Assembly (NCBI GenBank): GCA_016859345.1
Contig: CM029124.1
Coordinates: forward strand, 17,395,480-17,459,479
DNA: 64,000 nucleotides
Origin: Istiophorus platypterus
Taxonomy: Eukaryota > Chordata > Actinopteri > Istiophoriformes > Istiophoridae
Direction: 5' to 3'
This document shows positions 26,101-39,839 of the stretch, piece after piece. The notes beneath the pieces are model-generated. The model worked only from the letters and a program-made list of their open reading frames with translations. It was not told the origin of the DNA and did not search any database. The position numbers were made by a program, and so were the translations under genes. Each line of letters begins with the position of its first letter. The first letter of the stretch is position 1.

Positions 26101-26632
26101 GCAAACCACTGTCCCATTTTTCAAGTATTTTCCAGTGTCAAAGAAAAGGTTCCCGTTCTTCATGCTCTCTGACTTGCCACATCTACTACTGTATTTTCAG
26201 TTCTCCTCTATTTCTCACAATGTACAAGAATATTTGAAGTAGAAAAAGACAGAGATTTTAATGGCCCAGACTCCAAATATTAAACAGATAATATTATAAA
26301 AAGGGATTACTTGATGAGCTCTAGGTGGAGTGCTTAGTGCTACAGTTGAGGAATGAAGTGAATTAACTTAATGAATCCAGAATCCAGGGGAGGATTCCAA
26401 AGTTGCCTTGTGCTTATAACATATGACTAATATAGATAGAGAACTATGGCAGTTTCTATTTGTGCTATGGGTATCAACTGAGGCAACCCTGCACTTCATA
26501 GTTTTAGTGTCTTCAATTCGAGAGGGCCATTGAGAGGTAGAACTGCATGAGTGGAAAAAGGCTCTTGAAAAAAAAATCCATATTTCTCAGCCTCTCAGAA
26601 AGCTATGGTAATATGATATTGGGATATGGTGG
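20158..26632. other. intronic DNA, no gene recognised
   Basis: Several 90-138 codon frames occur (21072-21467 minus, 22477-22761 minus, 22875-23291 plus). They have no domain resemblance and one runs through an A-rich tract, so they are taken as chance. 20640-20710 is C/G-rich with an AGGGGAGGGGGAGGG run. 21760-22160 is more GC-rich than average. A-rich runs occur at 23139-23163. No transposon is recognised. Confidence 0.4.
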
Positions 26633-27170
26633 TTGAAGTCTTCCAAAACCATAGCCCTCCTGCCACAAAGATTAAGAGAAGATCTGTTAGTCTTTCGTGT
26701 CATGTTACTTAAAGGCTACACTGCTGATGGCTGCCTGCCTCAGTTCAACCCAGACGTCCACACCGAGACTGTGGTTCCGCTTTATGGTTTGTGTGAAGGC
26801 AGAGAACCAAAACAAACTCTGCCTGTTAATGCAATGAAAAATGTTGGCAAATGTGAAAAGCTAAAGACCTGCTTGTCAGAAAGCGTGCAATTTATTCATG
26901 GCCTTTAGATTCACCCTTTCAGATGTTGGATCATGTGAAGCAGAGCATTAACATCACATGTGCAGGTGCTTTTATGCGCCCTCATCCATTACTTCTGATT
27001 TACATTCCTCAGCTGACACATTGCTGTAACCAGAGCTGTGCAGAGTCTTCACAAGTAGACAATAAATTGTGTGGGAAGGGGTTAATCAACATAGAGCCAA
27101 CAGGACCTGCATGTTTGTGCCAGGTCATTTACCACTGCCATCAAAACTTCTCTGCACCCCTTTCCTGAAT
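26633..27170. other. single-copy stretch, possibly conserved noncoding
   Basis: Two adjacent plus-strand frames (26633-26908 and 26923-27168) with fairly even base composition cover this stretch. Neither peptide resembles a known family and there are no convincing splice sites at their edges. It may be a conserved noncoding element or an unremarkable unique sequence. Confidence 0.2.
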
Positions 27171-30100
27171 GTGTAAAAATCCTTTGATAATATAACATAA
27201 GTATTTGTGCAGCTGGGCACTAACATGGATAAAGTAGAAAACTGCAACTGAATAAAATATGATTAACAGAGGAGAGAAAAAGGATTCATATCCTTTTGAA
27301 CCTGGACTCCACCTCGCTAAATTTCTACTGCATGGCTAGGTCCATTTATGTACATTTACTTAAAAGAAACACTGGGGAGTAGGTGTTTTGTGAGCAAAAT
27401 GTGGGTGGGGAAGCATCAAAAAGGCCAAATGAAGCACTTCCAATACCACTGAGAGATTAGATGGTAGGCTCTAGCTTCAAGATATCACTATTGATTACCC
27501 CTTCTTTCTCCCATTTCTCACTCCGTGGAAAAATAACTTCATTACTGTTGTAACTGACTCATCGCTGCACAGAAAAAAAGAAGCCATATATTGCCAAGAG
27601 AACCCATCAGAGAGATGCATTTTCACATGACATACAGCACATTGTCTAGCTAATAACCACAATGCAGCTATTTGTTTTGTGGCTGACTAGGCCTATGCGT
27701 GTCTACACATGGTCAACAGAGGCCATCTTATTAAGAATATGCTTAAAAATAAGTGTGGGGTACAGAAATCTAATACATTACGTTGTTATTAGAATTTTTG
27801 AAAATATCCAATAGGATAAGAAGAATAATACCCTTTAACACCTCTAATAGTTGTATTAAAAGTTGCCTTTTGCTTATGAAGAAACTGAAATCTTATTTTG
27901 ACTCCATACACTCTCCATGCTAACCTTGGACCCAAACTTCTTATCTGGCCAAGTCAAATTTAATTAAACCTCACTTACTCAAACCTGAAATTCATGGCTG
28001 ATTACTCGGCCTCCCTCTTGGTCCGTTTGTCTTGAAACATCTCGGACGTCTATGCCTAGTAAGCACCAGATAACAAAGGGGAGGGCTGGGGGAAAGCCAG
28101 ACAGTTGTGCTCCAACACTCACGTCTACATCCAGATTTAATATTTTATAGAACAGAGTTCATGATTAATGTAGGGATTTGGTAGAGTCATGAGGAGGGAC
28201 ATTTTAATTGTTCCCTATCCCAAAGCAGAGTCACCACCTCAGACAAGCCTCTTCTATCCATCTATTATATAAGCTTTACATAACGTGAGCGAATTTTTTT
28301 TTTTTTTCTTGAGTATCTTGACAAATCAAATGTGGCAGCTGGGGCAGAAAATACAGAAAAACTGTCATCTAATTCAGTTACTCTCTCCTGCAACTCACTC
28401 TTCTAACTTTCCTATCCAAAAAATCTAAAGAAGACAAAGCAGCAGAGACTCAGAATATAGGATCATTAAAAGGTATCATCTATATATACAAACAGCTAAA
28501 TAATTTTTAGGAGCAAAATGGAGTTTTTAGGAGACTGTTTACGTGTGAGGCAATGTATCCGTCGACTTTGAAAATCATTGATATTTTTTTTATGTTAAGC
28601 TATACCAAGCAACTTCATAGGTTGGCTGCTCTAAATTGCAATGTGAAACTGAGAGATTCTGATTTAATTATCAAGAAATCAATGACCTGCTTTTGAATTT
28701 AAGCATGGTGAGACACACATTTTCATTTATATGTAAAAAATATTTGGTTTTTGCTACCATTATTTAATAAATACAATAGCAAATATTAGGAATTAGTTCA
28801 AAATTGTTAAATCATTATCTGCAACAGCTGCCAAATATGCACAAGAAGGAAATTAATGATGCCTGACTGTGAAAAAAATTCGAGCTACAGGATTTGTTGG
28901 TTGTAATATAACAACAGGCTACTCTTATTATTCTGTACAGAATATCAGAACTTTCAGACAAAAGAGTAGCAGCATGTAGGGAGTATATGGTAATGTTCTA
29001 CCTGCTGATTGAAGCTGATGTTAGCATGGAGTCAGGTAATAGGATTGGACTACCCAGGCTTCAGAGCCTGCCTGCAGTTGTCCTCAAGGAATTGTCAACA
29101 TACGGCCTTCTGCAATTACGTTGATGAGAAGCAGAGGACACAAGACACTTTTCTGTCTCATTAACACCTGCTTTCTCTCACCTTTATTTTCAAATGTGCC
29201 TTAAAACACTGTCTGCTGTCATACAAGTTCTTCCGAAGAAAAACTCAGTGACTGCAGTTTCCAATCTTTTGATTCTGTGCTGAAATGAGTAACTCATAAT
29301 AGCTCAAGTGCTAATGTGATTCATGTAAAAGACATTCAGAAAGATAAAGCCCTTTCAGACATCTGTAATCTTCCTAGCTATTCACTTAACAGACAATGTT
29401 TAGCAAAGTCCAAGTGATTTTAAACATTTTGTTCAAGGATAGGCCATTGTAGAGAAGATTCTATTTGTAGATGTTTATTGATATTTCTCACTTATGTTTG
29501 TTCTCTACAAGCAATGGTTAATAGTTAATTTATTTCAATTGCTTATAAAAAAGTGTGTTGAAAAATAAAATTAGGGCAGCAGAGTCTCAACTCCTTCCAA
29601 AGTAATACGTGTGAAAGGATCTGCTCTGTCTACGAAGCAGATGAAATGAGAAAAATGTGATGACTAAAGACAAGCGAAGTTCCACAAATCTGCACATATT
29701 TTTGAATGTTCTTTGTCATTGATACATTGAGAATGATACAAATCGTTTAAATGAAAATGTCACTACAGGGGTCATTTGAGAATTCTGTATTATTTTGATG
29801 CTAGTGGCAATTTAATTTTTCACATCTATGTAAATTTAATTGTGAGTTTACAATAATATTCATATGCACAACATGAGTTTAAAGGGATGAACCCACACAT
29901 CAGTCTTTCATTAGGTCACTAAAGGCACTGTGTAAAGTGGGCATATTCTGAAATCATGCAATATGACAGGGAAATCCTGTGTGAAAAAAAGAAACAGTAG
30001 AAAAATGAATATTTGAAGGTACTGTATATCCGCTTGTATGGGTAAAATATCATAGATAATTAATTTCAATTCAAGCAAATTAGTCTTTTTTCAATTGTCA

Positions 30101-32733
30101 TAGGGTTCTGCTGCTCATACTACAAGACTGCTTAAATATCAGACATTACTATCGTTCTTGGTGTGATGCACCAGAGAAAATAATGTCAGAAACAGGTAAA
30201 CTGAACTTTGCATTTAGTTGTAATCCCTCCCCCACCTCCTCTACTCTAGCTTTCACATGCATACTTGCACTCTGCATGCACTCTACTATTATCCTCTCAC
30301 ATCTGTGATGTTTCTGTACCATAAGACCCAGAATTAATTTTACTTTCATCTTTGGCATCTCCTTGAACTGAAGGAACAGTCTACTCCTCTGCAAAGAAAC
30401 ATATTTTCAATTTTTCTGTACTGTACTGTATATACTTTTTTTCATTGAAAGTCTAAAAATAACCAGACCTATCTTACATATTGGACATCATATCCATATT
30501 GCTCATGTGTAGGCAAGGCGGTAATCTACAAAAAGTAGTCAAAATGGATTGTTTTTTCTTTTTTTTCACTTTTTTTCATTTTTAAGCTACATTTTTACAA
30601 TACACTTTAGATCTTGGTCATTTTTAAATGACCTAATGAAGAACTTTAGTCAATAGACGTCTGGATCATAAGTTATCAGAGAAACAAGCTGAGCAAACAT
30701 TACAGTAGCTTGGCTCACAGCCCCTTCAAGAGTCCCTGTGTCCACCAAACAGCGTTGGAGAAACAGTGATTTTTAGCATGAAACTGCTTTAATTAGTGTT
30801 TTTACTGAATTCAATCAGCAGGTCCATTTATTTGGAAAGGAGGAGACCTCTGAGGACAATACAGCTCCCGATAAAATCCTCCTGAATGATTAACACTGAA
30901 GGAATCCTAATCGGTTGAAGCAGACTACAGTGATGGCAATGGTGATGATGACAACCCCCGTGTTCTCACACTACTTCAGAATGTCACAAAACACATGCAA
31001 GTATATTTTGCTTGGGATGCCTGTAGCTAAATCATGTTGTAATGTATCACATTTTATTTCCTCACATCCCTCTCAGTGATAGCTGAATTGAAACTTATTG
31101 AGTCCTTACAAGTTTGCCTTTCCAGGTTTACATTAGAAAATATAGTATGTGCTGTGACACAAACTGAGTCATCTAATAATGTGTAATGTAATGCTAAATT
31201 TATGTTGTCAAAAGACTAACAAAGTGTTCCTTTTGCTACTTACAATATTAAAACTCACAGGCTGGAATTAGAGTAGTTTCAGTCTGAGGTCAATAGCAGA
31301 TACAGGAGTTACAGGTTCTGTGAACACCCGGGTATTGAATTAACCCCATGGTTCAATAAAGCAATGTTATTTCCCCTCAAATACTTATTACGAGTATGTC
31401 TCTCAAATAGAGATAGAGTCCCAGCTAATATAAAAGACCTTTTAGTAAGCTGGAAGGTTTGTAATGAAAACCTTGTGGAGCTGCATCAGTCAGGCAGGTC
31501 AATAAGGCCTGTCTCGAGCCATTACCCAATAAGAGTAAGATGTGTCAGAGTTCATCGTGGCTTCCTTAGACTTATCCTTTGTCCCTTCAGCAGTGGAAAA
31601 GACATGGATAAAATGAGTTTAAATCCAAGAAAAAACCCAACTATGAGCTCATATGAAGTAATTTTAGTTTCAATGTTATTTCACATTAAAGCTGAATTAA
31701 TGACTTATTTTATCTGATAAATGAACTTAGCAAAGGGCATAATGTCAATTTAAGGAGGCCATCCACAGGAAGGGCATTATGACCACAATTGAGGATATAA
31801 ACATGCTGTACCTCTGACACCATAGCTGAGAGTATTGCTCTATTGTGTAAAATTGACTTCAACTTTTGCATTTGCATTTGTTCATCAGTCACACTAAACT
31901 TAGCAAAGAAAGAAGTCCGGCCTCTGTACCTGGTTTCTCATCATCAAGTAAACTCTAAAAAGAACATCTCTTCAATTTTCAGTCTTATGTGTATTAGTAT
32001 TGGGGGTTGGTATGTCCAAACGTTTCTGTGGCCAAGTGTAGCATTATATTGTTCCTTTAACATTTAATTCAGATATCGTACCCTAATAGGCATTCCCAAC
32101 ATAACAGAATTTCAAAATTAATTTTATATTCTCCTGCTGATGCCAGAACAGAGGAACCTAGAGGAACTTGAATTCTGCTTCAAAGATTAAACAAAAGACA
32201 AAACTACTGCCGAGGTCAACAATAAAGCAGTTACATTAATAACTGGTTAAATGTTTCATACGGTATGGCTGGCAGAGCTTTCAATGCCAGTAACCAGAGC
32301 CAGTGAGAGGATGTTTATCATTTCATCTGCCTCTAACCTCACAAAAAAGAATTAATTCTTCTGTTATGTACTATAACAGTATATGAAGTCCATTTTGATG
32401 TGCAGCAAACAAAAAATTTTTCCTTCAACTAAACTAAGTCACAACATTTACAAGTTGACATGTGTAGACCAAAAACTCTACTTACTAAAGCAGCAGATTT
32501 AAGATCAGAATTCTGCATGTATGTAAATACAGCTACTAAGGATTATAAAGAAGGATTATAGTTTCTGGGGAGACTCAAGTAAGCAGAAAATAAGCACTCT
32601 CGTCTGCACCTGCTGCGGATCTTATAATCAAGGAGCAATCAGTATAAACTGTTTAGACCTCCCCCTCCCTGGCATCAGCATGATGCCTATACATCTGACT
32701 ACTACAGAACATGAAAAGGATGTCAGAGTTGTC

Positions 32734-32790
32734 GTGTGTGTGTGTGTGTATATGTATATATCTTATAAATAAGAGAGAGCGAGAGAGAGA
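32734..32790. repeat. compound (GT)n / TATATG / (GA)n microsatellite
   Basis: Eight GT units, then a TATATGTATATATC stretch, then an AGAGAGAGCGAGAGAGAG tract. Confidence 0.85.
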
Positions 32791-33537
32791 CTGTAGTCCA
32801 AATTGAAAGACTGAAAGGTGAGCTTAAAAACAGCATCTCTGCAGCTTGCGGACATGCAGTTATGCAGCGACACCTTAAGGAAAGTAAACACTTGCTGATA
32901 TGAAGCCAGGTTTCTTTACTTACTACCATTCTTAGTTACTTTAATATTTTTTTACAAATTATATGAAAAAAATATCTAATTAGCTCTCATCATTAATAAA
33001 GTAAATGAAAGGCTAAATTAGGTGTCCAAGAATAGAGCCTCAGAATTAAAGGGGAAATAAGATTCCACTGACAGGCAATGTTTCAAACCACAGAGTTCGG
33101 GTCACAGAGCTCAAATCCCTAAACGGTGAGATTGGAAGCACTTTAGAAACAACATGCAGTTAAAAAAAAAGGCCTGGATAAGCAATATGGAGGAGGCTAT
33201 GGGTATAACACAACACTTAAAGTTCAATAGCATGTGTTTCTTTGTCTCATGGGTCACAATGGTTGTCTGTATGGTACCTGTAATCTGCAGAACAATGCAT
33301 TACATATTTAACAATTTCATAATTCTTTCAAATTAAAGACTCAGTCAAATAAAAAATTATTTGTAATATTCAACTGAATCCAACTGCAGCTAATTTCTTA
33401 TTAGAGTTGAATCTGATATTATGAAACATAATAATGAGCGATTATAAAGAACGAGATAGAGATGGCAAATTAATTTGCACTCAACTCTTACACCTCCATG
33501 ACCAATCTTGGATTTTACCTTGACTGAGAGAGAAAGT

Positions 33538-33544
<7 letters not shown>

Positions 33545-33571
<27 letters not shown>
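33545..33571. repeat. A27 homopolymer
   Basis: 27 consecutive A. The sequence to its left does not resemble a known SINE or LINE end, so its origin as a retroposon tail is not supported. Confidence 0.9.
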
Positions 33572-33573
<2 letters not shown>

Positions 33574-34305
33574 TCAGAGTAGAGAGATTCCATTTTCTCA
33601 ACACATTACAAGACCTGAGAATAAAAGGAGAAAATGACATGTTAGAAAGACTATATTGTCCTGATATAGAGGCACGATGGAGAAAGTAGCAGAAGAGACA
33701 CATAGACTGTAAATGCACTTCTAAGAGAAGGAGGCAAATTAACGTGTTGCAAAATGAATGCAAATATATGCAGATTCCTTCTATCAGCCTGTACTCTGTT
33801 TTTTTCCTAAACCTTTGGTCTCTTAAAACTGCAGGCGGACAAACAGCAAGCTATTTAAAATTCATGAAACATTTATTTAATTCACCAAGCAGGGACCTTT
33901 CCTGACAACCTTTTACTTCTCCCACTCGAGCTCTGTTAGTCTGACATTCGTCAGGACCATATTGGACATGATGTATGTTCCATGACAGACTACTTTCCTG
34001 CATCATTCACATTGCTCTCACGGGTCTGCTTTGATCAAGGGGATAAGTATTAGCACCACCCACATCACACACACTTCCCACTGAACATTAAGACATACAT
34101 GATGAACAAGTTGTGACAGAGAAATGGCACAAACACAAATACAGAAAAGAATAAACATAGGTTTGCATGCATAAACACAAATCACTTGGACATTCATGAT
34201 TACCAATCCGAGACTAGAATCTCAATTAGAATCTCAAATAAAACCATAAAGCAAGTTTGTAGTTATAAATAGCAAGCAGACTTCTCAGATATACTAAGGT
34301 GATAT

Positions 34306-34545
34306 GCAGTGGTGGACAGTTAAAAGAGTGAGCTCGTGGTCAAAAGGTAACTGGTTTGATCCCAGACTGGAAGGATAAATCTGGGCAGGGATTACTGCTA
34401 TTGTTCATTTAACCCCCAGTGGTCAACCAATACTATGGTTTTACTTTGCTGTTCCTAGGTGTGCATGTTTGTGTAAGAGTGCAGAAGGATGGTGAAAAAA
34501 AGAAGAAAAAAAAAAAGCAACTGTGCTCAACAAACCCGAGCCGGT
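34306..34545 (+). mobile_element. tRNA-derived SINE, degenerate
   Basis: A polymerase III B box, GGTTTGATCCC, is at 34353-34363, close to the consensus GGTTCGANTCC. It is preceded by a tRNA-like stretch (CAGTGGTGGACAGTTAAAAGAG, then GTGAGCTCGTGGTCAAAAGGTAACT) in which an A box is recognisable but decayed. A non-tRNA body containing GGGCAGGGATTACTGCT and TAACCCCCAGTGGTC follows, and it ends in an A-rich tail (34494-34516) with a short extension. This head-body-tail layout is typical of fish tRNA SINEs. The exact family is not assigned and the 3' border is uncertain by about 30 bp. Confidence 0.65.
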
Positions 34546-37500
34546 AAAATACAAGGGATAAGACTAAATGAATATAGTTAAAGATTGTGGACTTAAAACA
34601 CACGCAGAGAACTTAATATTTCACTTTCAAATGCATGCCCCAAGATATTAAGATATACTTTTGTCTCGCACTGTTGTGTCTTTCCTTGTAATGCCACTCG
34701 TGCTAGACAGGGAGTATGAGCAAGTCACGGGCTAGTCACTCCATATTGCCTGAGGGTCCAGCCAGTAATCATGGTTATTGAGGTTCAATTGGGCTTAATG
34801 ACCACTCTGACAAATCTTGTGATTCTTCTACTCATCTTCCCTTTCTTTCAAGTACTGCAGCATGACTCGGACTCAGCCCATCACTTTCACAGCCCATCTC
34901 ATTCGCAGCTACTGGTTTAGCCGAAGCCCAGCTGTCCATCGAGATGCTCTGCTATGTGAATGACAAGGAGATGCAGTGAGAGGCACTGAAGCGCTCAATG
35001 TGGAGGAGCTTCTTTGAAATCCTCCAGGTTCTTTTCTTTAAGCCCAGGCTGTGTAAAAGTCCATCCACGCCCTCCATTACTTCCCTTTTCCCTTGTGCAC
35101 TAACCCCCTTAACTAGTTCCCATTCTGGCTCTCTGAGCTGCTCACCCTTCCGTGTTCCCCTCCTCTGTGAAGAAGAGATGCTTTCCCACAATCCCCTGAA
35201 GATGTGTACTTCCACAAGACTATGGGTGGTATTTATTCAGAGTACAAGGCATTCTCACTCTTTTTTATTTGGTATTAGTTCAGATGCTTCCCCCTAGCCA
35301 TATGGCTCCGGGAACATGGAGATGTACAAGTAAATGCTGAGATTAACTTGAGGCAGCGAAGTATTTACAAACACCCAACTCATCAATAGTTTGACCCTGA
35401 TGTCACTAGCTTTCTGTAAAACACAAATACCACTTAGGGTACCTTGATAAATAAGGAGGGTATTTAACCTCAGAGTTGAGCAGATTTCAGCCATCTGTTT
35501 TGAACAGCTTAACCTCAGATAGTCTTCCACTGTCTGGGTTTTGTGACAAGAAGAAAAACAAACAATGAGACATTTCCAGCTTTTGCTTCAATCTTTGCAT
35601 TGTGCATTTACGACAGAGAAGCCATATGTCTCAAAATTCCCATTTCACTTTGTACTGAACAGGGGTAGACAGGCCATCTGGGGTAGTGGGAGTTTCCCTG
35701 ATAAGCTACTCAACCTGTAGGTTATCCAGTGAATCTAGCAAAACTAGAGAATATTTTTTAAGATTCTCTTTTTGAACCCAGCATTAGACTGACTAAGCTG
35801 GCTGCATACAGGTGGGTGTCTGTGTGTGTGGTAGGGTTACCAATTAATTGAATCTTATGATTGAACTTTACTTAGCTACATTCTGCCTTTCATAATGTGC
35901 AGTGAGATGAAAACAGCATTATGATTGAGTAGTGCAGTAATGCCACAGAGTACTTCAAACTAAGAAAAGAACATTATGTTGCTCTGGTGAGTTTACTTTG
36001 ACTCACAAGTACCAAACTTTACATATTTACAGAGTGCATTTACAGTATGTGTCATTCAGATAAAAGCCCAACTTCATTTTAATAAAAAAAACTAGTTTTA
36101 TGATAATCCCTTCTGGGTCACATATGTTTTTTTACTATCCTCGTCTGCCACTCAATGGCAAGAGGACAATTGGAAACTAATTTTAGTGTTTCTTTATACC
36201 CACACATCTTCCATTAATACCTTTCCTGAGTCTGAGTCTGAGTCTTTGATGTTATCAATAATATCAAAATGGCATTAGTTATTGCTGCTTTCTGTATTTC
36301 CTTCTAGCTTATAAAACTATCCACACAATTAAAAAACAACATGCATCTTAAAATTTGCATTCTGTACAACAGTGCCACATTTTGGGGACTGTTGACAGGT
36401 GTCAAAGGGGATTGTGTGCCATGAATGGCAAATGTCATGGTGTAGTGAGGGATTACACTGTATTACTTTCTGAATAATTCTTCAAAGCCAAGAGCATTCT
36501 AGTGAAGGAGTAGTAATCTGCTGTGGCTAGACCCCATCTGGGCTGACAGCGGCTTAGTTCAGACTCCGTACTGCCCACAAGAAAAACTTGGCCTACAATG
36601 TCACAGTCCATCGGAGACCTAAAATTTGGCTATTCACCCCTGCTAATGAAACCGGCTCCCTATCCACACCACACCACCTCTGGCCCACAACCAAAGCAGA
36701 CAGCCGTGTTCATTACGAGGGAGTGGAAGCACCCCAATGTCACAACCTGCCATGTGAAAAGACAGCTGAGGCTAGCTCTCAGAGAAGGGGAGCTTGCTAT
36801 TTTCCCTCAATTTCAGAGCTGTCTACAGCCTCAGGGACATAATAACCGTGTGTTTGATGTTATATGCCACTTTTCTCTCGACCACTACATATAAAAGAAA
36901 AAAAATAACAGAATTTTTCTGCCTGGCTGTTATTTATTGCCCCAGTGCTATTAAACATGAATATTGCAGTACAGATATTCTATGTGTGTTAGATCTCTTG
37001 TTTGTGGGCCGTGACTTAGACCATTGCTCTCTCATAGCGATGCACTGATCATCATGTCAGTAAACAAGGCATTTGAGCTCCTGCCATTGTTTTCCTCATC
37101 ATATGTCACTCTAGATAAGTGCGAAAGCTAAATGCCCACAATGTAAATGTCAATTCTGCCAACCATCCAAAGGACATTACACTGATCCTCGGGAGAAAAT
37201 AGTAGCCAAATAGGAAAGTCTGTCAATTTTTACACTGTCCCTTTTACAAGCTCTTTAAAAAACAAACTGATAACATAATTACAGTTATCTGTTTTACAGA
37301 CATAGATGGATTAAAGCATGCTGGTTGTGTAGTTAGGCTGTATAGTATAAAAGAACGTTCTATTGACCTCTATTGATCTGTCTGATTAGGTTGATGAATG
37401 GAAACCTGAATTGGAAGCTCTAGAAGGTGGGATACTGACTGGTCAAATGGCTCATTGATTATTTGATCATAGCACTCTGTTGTGATTACTTGATAAGCAG

Positions 37501-38372
37501 AGTGGATATTAGGTACACAATCTGTGTGAGCATGGCTGATTGACTAGAATGCATGGAGTCATCATATTAGGTCAGTGGTTGTGAACAGGGATGAAAAAAA
37601 GGGCTCAATTTGATCCTATGATGAGCCGATGGTTGACGATCTCAAGGATTTATTATCAAATCATTTTAACATTTGGAACATTGTGCAAAAAACATGAGTG
37701 TCAAACTGCGACTGAGAAAGGCGGCAATAAAAACAATATATCTGAAAGGAGCTCTCAGCGGTTTATAGTGAGGTTGCCTGGGTCTTAGACATCTCCTATG
37801 TCCAGGCTTTCAATGCATGTTGACAGCCACAATACAACTTGTAATAGCTAAGCATCCAGGGATCAAATTAATTCACCCCATGAAAACTTTATGAATACAG
37901 TCTGAGGGACTGAATATAAATGTGCATATTCTGTAGCGGTAGTGCACAGTGGAGTTAGACAGATGCAGCAGAGTACAAATACTGTTGGATAATATTTGCC
38001 TAATTTTTGCATATTTTCCTGTTATTAACATGATTACATCATCTGAATTACGAAATAAGTAACCTTTAGTTTTAATTGGTGGGAGAATATGAAAGTGCAT
38101 TATCTGGTTGTTGAAACAAAAGCAGAGGACTGTGCCTGTCTGTGGCAGGTAACCTGCATGTTTTACTTTTATAATAAATAAGCAGCAAATTGCCAATTGT
38201 TTTCCATGAACAACAAAGTGAGTTTCATACAAATGACGAAGCATCATCCCCCTTCAAAACCACTAGATCAGCTGTCAAATTCATCACTGTCACCATCAAA
38301 AGATTCTCTATATCCACACATATTTTTCTTCGACATTTAAAATAATAATCCAACTGAAATGATTTCCTTTTA
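34546..38372. other. intronic DNA; GC-richer blocks at 34.86-35.25 and 36.53-36.86 kb
   Basis: 34860-35250 and 36530-36860 have higher GC content than their surroundings and open frames on more than one frame or strand. None of the peptides resembles a known family. 36227-36244 is three TGAGTC units. Both blocks are candidates for conserved noncoding DNA, but nothing in the sequence proves it. Confidence 0.35.
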
Positions 38373-38505
38373 GTGGTACCACAGGGCTAAATCCTCATCA
38401 ATATGTTATTTATCTTGGTGGATACATCTACATGCATGGAACGGTGCCCATTAAATCTAGGATGCTCACATATGCCAACCATCAGGTCCTGTTTATAATA
38501 ACCCT
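38373..38505 (+). pseudogene. LINE reverse-transcriptase fragment, decayed
   Basis: On the plus strand the sequence reads VPQG, then a stop, then IL..MLFIL. This matches the reverse-transcriptase motif VPQGS.LGPLLF of non-LTR retrotransposons. About 60 bp on, in another frame, is MLTYANHQVLFI, a damaged form of the (Y/F)ADD catalytic box with its two Asp codons changed. At least one stop and one frameshift make it nonfunctional. The clade is not determined. Confidence 0.5.
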
Positions 38506-39839
38506 GTTAGGATCATATCCGAGTTGACGGAAGCCTTAAGATAAGAGCTGGTTTAATATCTGCACACTGAGGCATGTAAACACTGTAGCCCAATTATTGT
38601 TGTGTTTTATGAACAGCAAAATTTGATTTCAATGGTAATATTTCATGTTAATATTCTACCAAATTTGTTAGCTCATTTTCAGGAATACTGTATGTTTGAA
38701 CGGAATCCTTACTAACTAGCTGAAACATTCACATTTCCATTTCTTTGCTTTAACAATGAGTGGAGGAGCTAAGCATTATAGTACAAATGCAAAATAATTT
38801 CAAAGACAAACATAATGGATTGAGCAGCTTGTAATTTTTCCCCTGCTGTTGAATTACTAGGGGAAGAAAAGAGGAAAATGAGTTATGGAGCATTAACCTC
38901 TTCATTCACAATTATCCCCCTTCCTTGCTCTCTCTCTCTCTGTCTCTCTCTAAGTCTTGTATTACACGCCACTTAATGGCACCAAACTGACCAATGTTCC
39001 CTGCAGACTCCCTCTGTTAGCCAAGTGCCTGATGGTATTTTTTTCACAAGACCCCTCTAAATCCTAAGAGAGGGGTAAAGAAGCACCTTGATGATATCAC
39101 TGATATTAAGTTTCGGGGAGTTCATCGCTCACCGCGTGAGGGGCAGGGGACGGAGGTAGGTGAGGAGAAGGTGACAGGGCTGATAAGAATCTCTTTGTCT
39201 CAGAGTGATGACCTGCACTGCCGGGTCAACATCCTGGGGAGCTAACTGGAGTGAGGCATTTTTCAGCCTTGGAAAGGTGTTGAGACATTGAAGGGTGTTG
39301 TGGAGAGAGCTATTGAGTTACTGTGATGGGGTGCATATTTGCTTGATGGCCTGAGGCATTACTAAGGCAATAAGAGGACCAGCAGCTCCAGTCTTTCTCC
39401 CACTGGTGTCTGTATCACTGGCGTGTGACATCTGCCCTCTCACACCTCACTCTTAAACAGAGGTTAAGGACTAATGTTGATAAAAATCTCATTCTTCAAA
39501 TGCAAAATCTATATGTACTGGTTATTAATATATCAGTGAACTTTGAAAAAGAGAAAGAAATCAGCTAAATCTTAGAAAGTACAGTTAAACTCTGAATTTT
39601 AGGATTATGATATCAGCAATTAGAAGACTTCAATTTCATATGCATCCTTAGCATACAGTATCTGTATAAGCTTTGCTGCACAGCTGCTAAACATGGTAGG
39701 ATGCAACAACACCATCAAAATTACTGATTATGCTTTTATCATGCCCTAATCTGATAATATAGTAATTATTACAACTCTACCTCCCTTCTTTGTCATCCAT
39801 TTTAAGTAACTACAATGAACCATCTTTCACAAAGTCATT
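38506..39839. other. intronic DNA between the two LINE remnants
   Basis: No LINE-like peptide is recognised here. A (CT)n tract is at 38928-38951. 39060-39440 is clearly more GC-rich, with several G runs. If the flanking LINE pieces come from one insertion, this segment would have to be LINE interior or a later insertion, and neither is evident. Confidence 0.4.
38928..38951. repeat. (CT)n microsatellite
   Basis: 24 bp of CT repeats with one TG interruption. Confidence 0.9.

Larger units (their letters stand above)
27171..34305. other. intronic DNA, no gene recognised; homopolymer and dinucleotide runs
   Basis: Simple tracts include T14 at 28294-28307 and A27 at 33545-33571, plus the compound GT/GA tract at 32734-32790 listed separately. 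30780-30960 is non-repetitive with TTTAATTAG and TCATCATCACC-like words and may be conserved. The 117-codon plus frame at 31364-31717 has no recognisable domains. No transposon is recognised. Confidence 0.4.

Noticed and set aside
30215..30260. Minus-strand run GAGGAGGTGGGGGAGGG, considered as the Gly-rich macro-domain loop exon.
   Set aside because: No frame gives the LLGGGGVDG-type loop followed by CIHRAAG, and no acceptor lies at the needed phase.
34860..35300. GC-richer block with open frames on both strands, considered as a processed pseudogene.
   Set aside because: No protein family is recognised in any frame and there is no poly-A tail or target duplication.
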